A stretch of DNA of 6,194 nucleotides from Actinomycetes bacterium. Lineage in GTDB: Bacteria > Actinomycetota > Thermoleophilia > BMS3ABIN01. A model generated the notes under the pieces. It ran no database searches and had not been told where the DNA came from. It saw only the letters and a list, made by a program, of their open reading frames with translations. The stretch is taken from NCBI GenBank assembly GCA_021787775.1, contig JAJYLK010000078.1, positions 1 through 6,194 of the forward strand, given 5' to 3'. This document shows, piece after piece, positions 5,875 through 6,194 of this stretch (its first letter is position 1; every line of letters starts with the position of its first letter). The position numbers were made by a program, and so were the translations under genes.

Positions 5875-6194
5875 AGGCTGGAGACGGGCGAACATATCCG
5901 CGTGCCGGGGACAGTAACCGCCGCCGGTTTGAGTCCGGATCAGGTCGCTCTGCCAGTGGGCATTGAACAGCCTGCAATCCTTGTCATCACAAAAAGCTTC
6001 GCCGGTCAATCTATAAGCTACGGCTTGCATCACAAGCCCGTGAGCCGTGTCTGTCAGCCTGGGGTCATCGAGACGCAGGCAGTCGCCGGCATACGACCGG
6101 GCCAGCTCCATCTTTTCTTCTTCCTGTAAACCCAGGGCTTCTGAGCTGCGCCGGGCGAGATAATAGCCGGGCGCCCGCGCCGGCGCCTCGACCA
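5872..6194 (-). CDS. Unidentified Cys/His protein, possible DUF6775 putative metallopeptidase (C-terminal part)
   Basis: The frame is open to the window edge, so the 106 visible residues are the C-terminal part of a larger protein; an internal ATG at 6111 is unlikely to be the true start because coding-like sequence (APGYYLARRSSEALGL) continues upstream. The visible part has a conserved-looking block, RSYAGDCLRLDDPR, then a helix, then GEAFCDDKDCRLFNAHW and GGGYCPRHADMF. Cys68, Cys73, Cys94 and His97 (visible numbering) form C-X4-C-X20-C-X2-H, which suggests a bound zinc ion. From memory this block, especially CRLFNAHWQ, resembles the DUF6775 putative metallopeptidases found in archaea and some bacteria; I could not confirm this. 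No HEXXH motif is visible. It ends 10 nt before thiE and shares its transcript, so it may be linked to thiamine synthesis, but no role can be assigned. That this is a real gene is fairly sure. Confidence 0.7.
   Translation of the reverse strand, partial: VEAPARAPGYYLARRSSEALGLQEEEKMELARSYAGDCLRLDDPRLTDTAHGLVMQAVAYRLTGEAFCDDKDCRLFNAHWQSDLIRTQTGGGYCPRHADMFARLQP

Noticed and set aside
5070..5966. Plus-strand open frame of 298 codons
   Set aside because: It runs antisense to the thiC start, all of thiE and the end of the upstream gene, and shows no recognisable domain. Long antisense frames are common in GC-rich coding DNA.

Overview
The window carries six genes, all on the minus strand, and no RNA gene or mobile element. 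It is GC-rich apart from an AT-rich stretch at about 690-960. Several starts are non-ATG (TTG, GTG, possibly ATC). The best clue to the organism is the amidase at 957-2024. Its order, two peptidoglycan-binding domains followed by Amidase_3 without a signal peptide, resembles actinobacterial CwlM. With a short-form ThiC and an archaea-like neighbour, this suggests a deep-branching, possibly anaerobic, actinobacterial lineage. That placement is inference.

Layout in transcription order (high to low coordinates): (1) 6194-5872, the C-terminal end of an unidentified Cys/His-containing protein, perhaps of the DUF6775 putative metallopeptidase group; (2) 5861-5202 thiE; (3) 5205-3892 thiC; (4) 3898-2906 thiL; (5) 2909-2094 thiD; (6) 2024-957, the CwlM-like amidase; (7) an AT-rich gap with the only promoter-like sequence I can support; (8) 791-1, the N-terminal half of an exported coiled-coil protein of the PcsB/RipA kind, whose catalytic domain lies outside the window.

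The thi genes are tightly packed: 4-nt ATGA overlaps at thiE/thiC and thiL/thiD, a 7-nt overlap at thiC/thiL, and a thiE ribosome site that overlaps the preceding stop codon. They cover the pyrimidine branch (ThiC makes HMP-P, ThiD phosphorylates it to HMP-PP), the coupling step (ThiE) and the final phosphorylation to TPP (ThiL). No thiazole-branch gene and no TPP riboswitch is visible. The transcript start must lie beyond 6194. The amidase follows thiD after 69 nt with its own ribosome site and may be co-transcribed.

Points deserving a second look are the apparent ATC start of the coiled-coil protein, the CwlM-like amidase with intact zinc ligands but no export signal, and the archaemetzincin-like cysteine spacing in the gene upstream of thiE.
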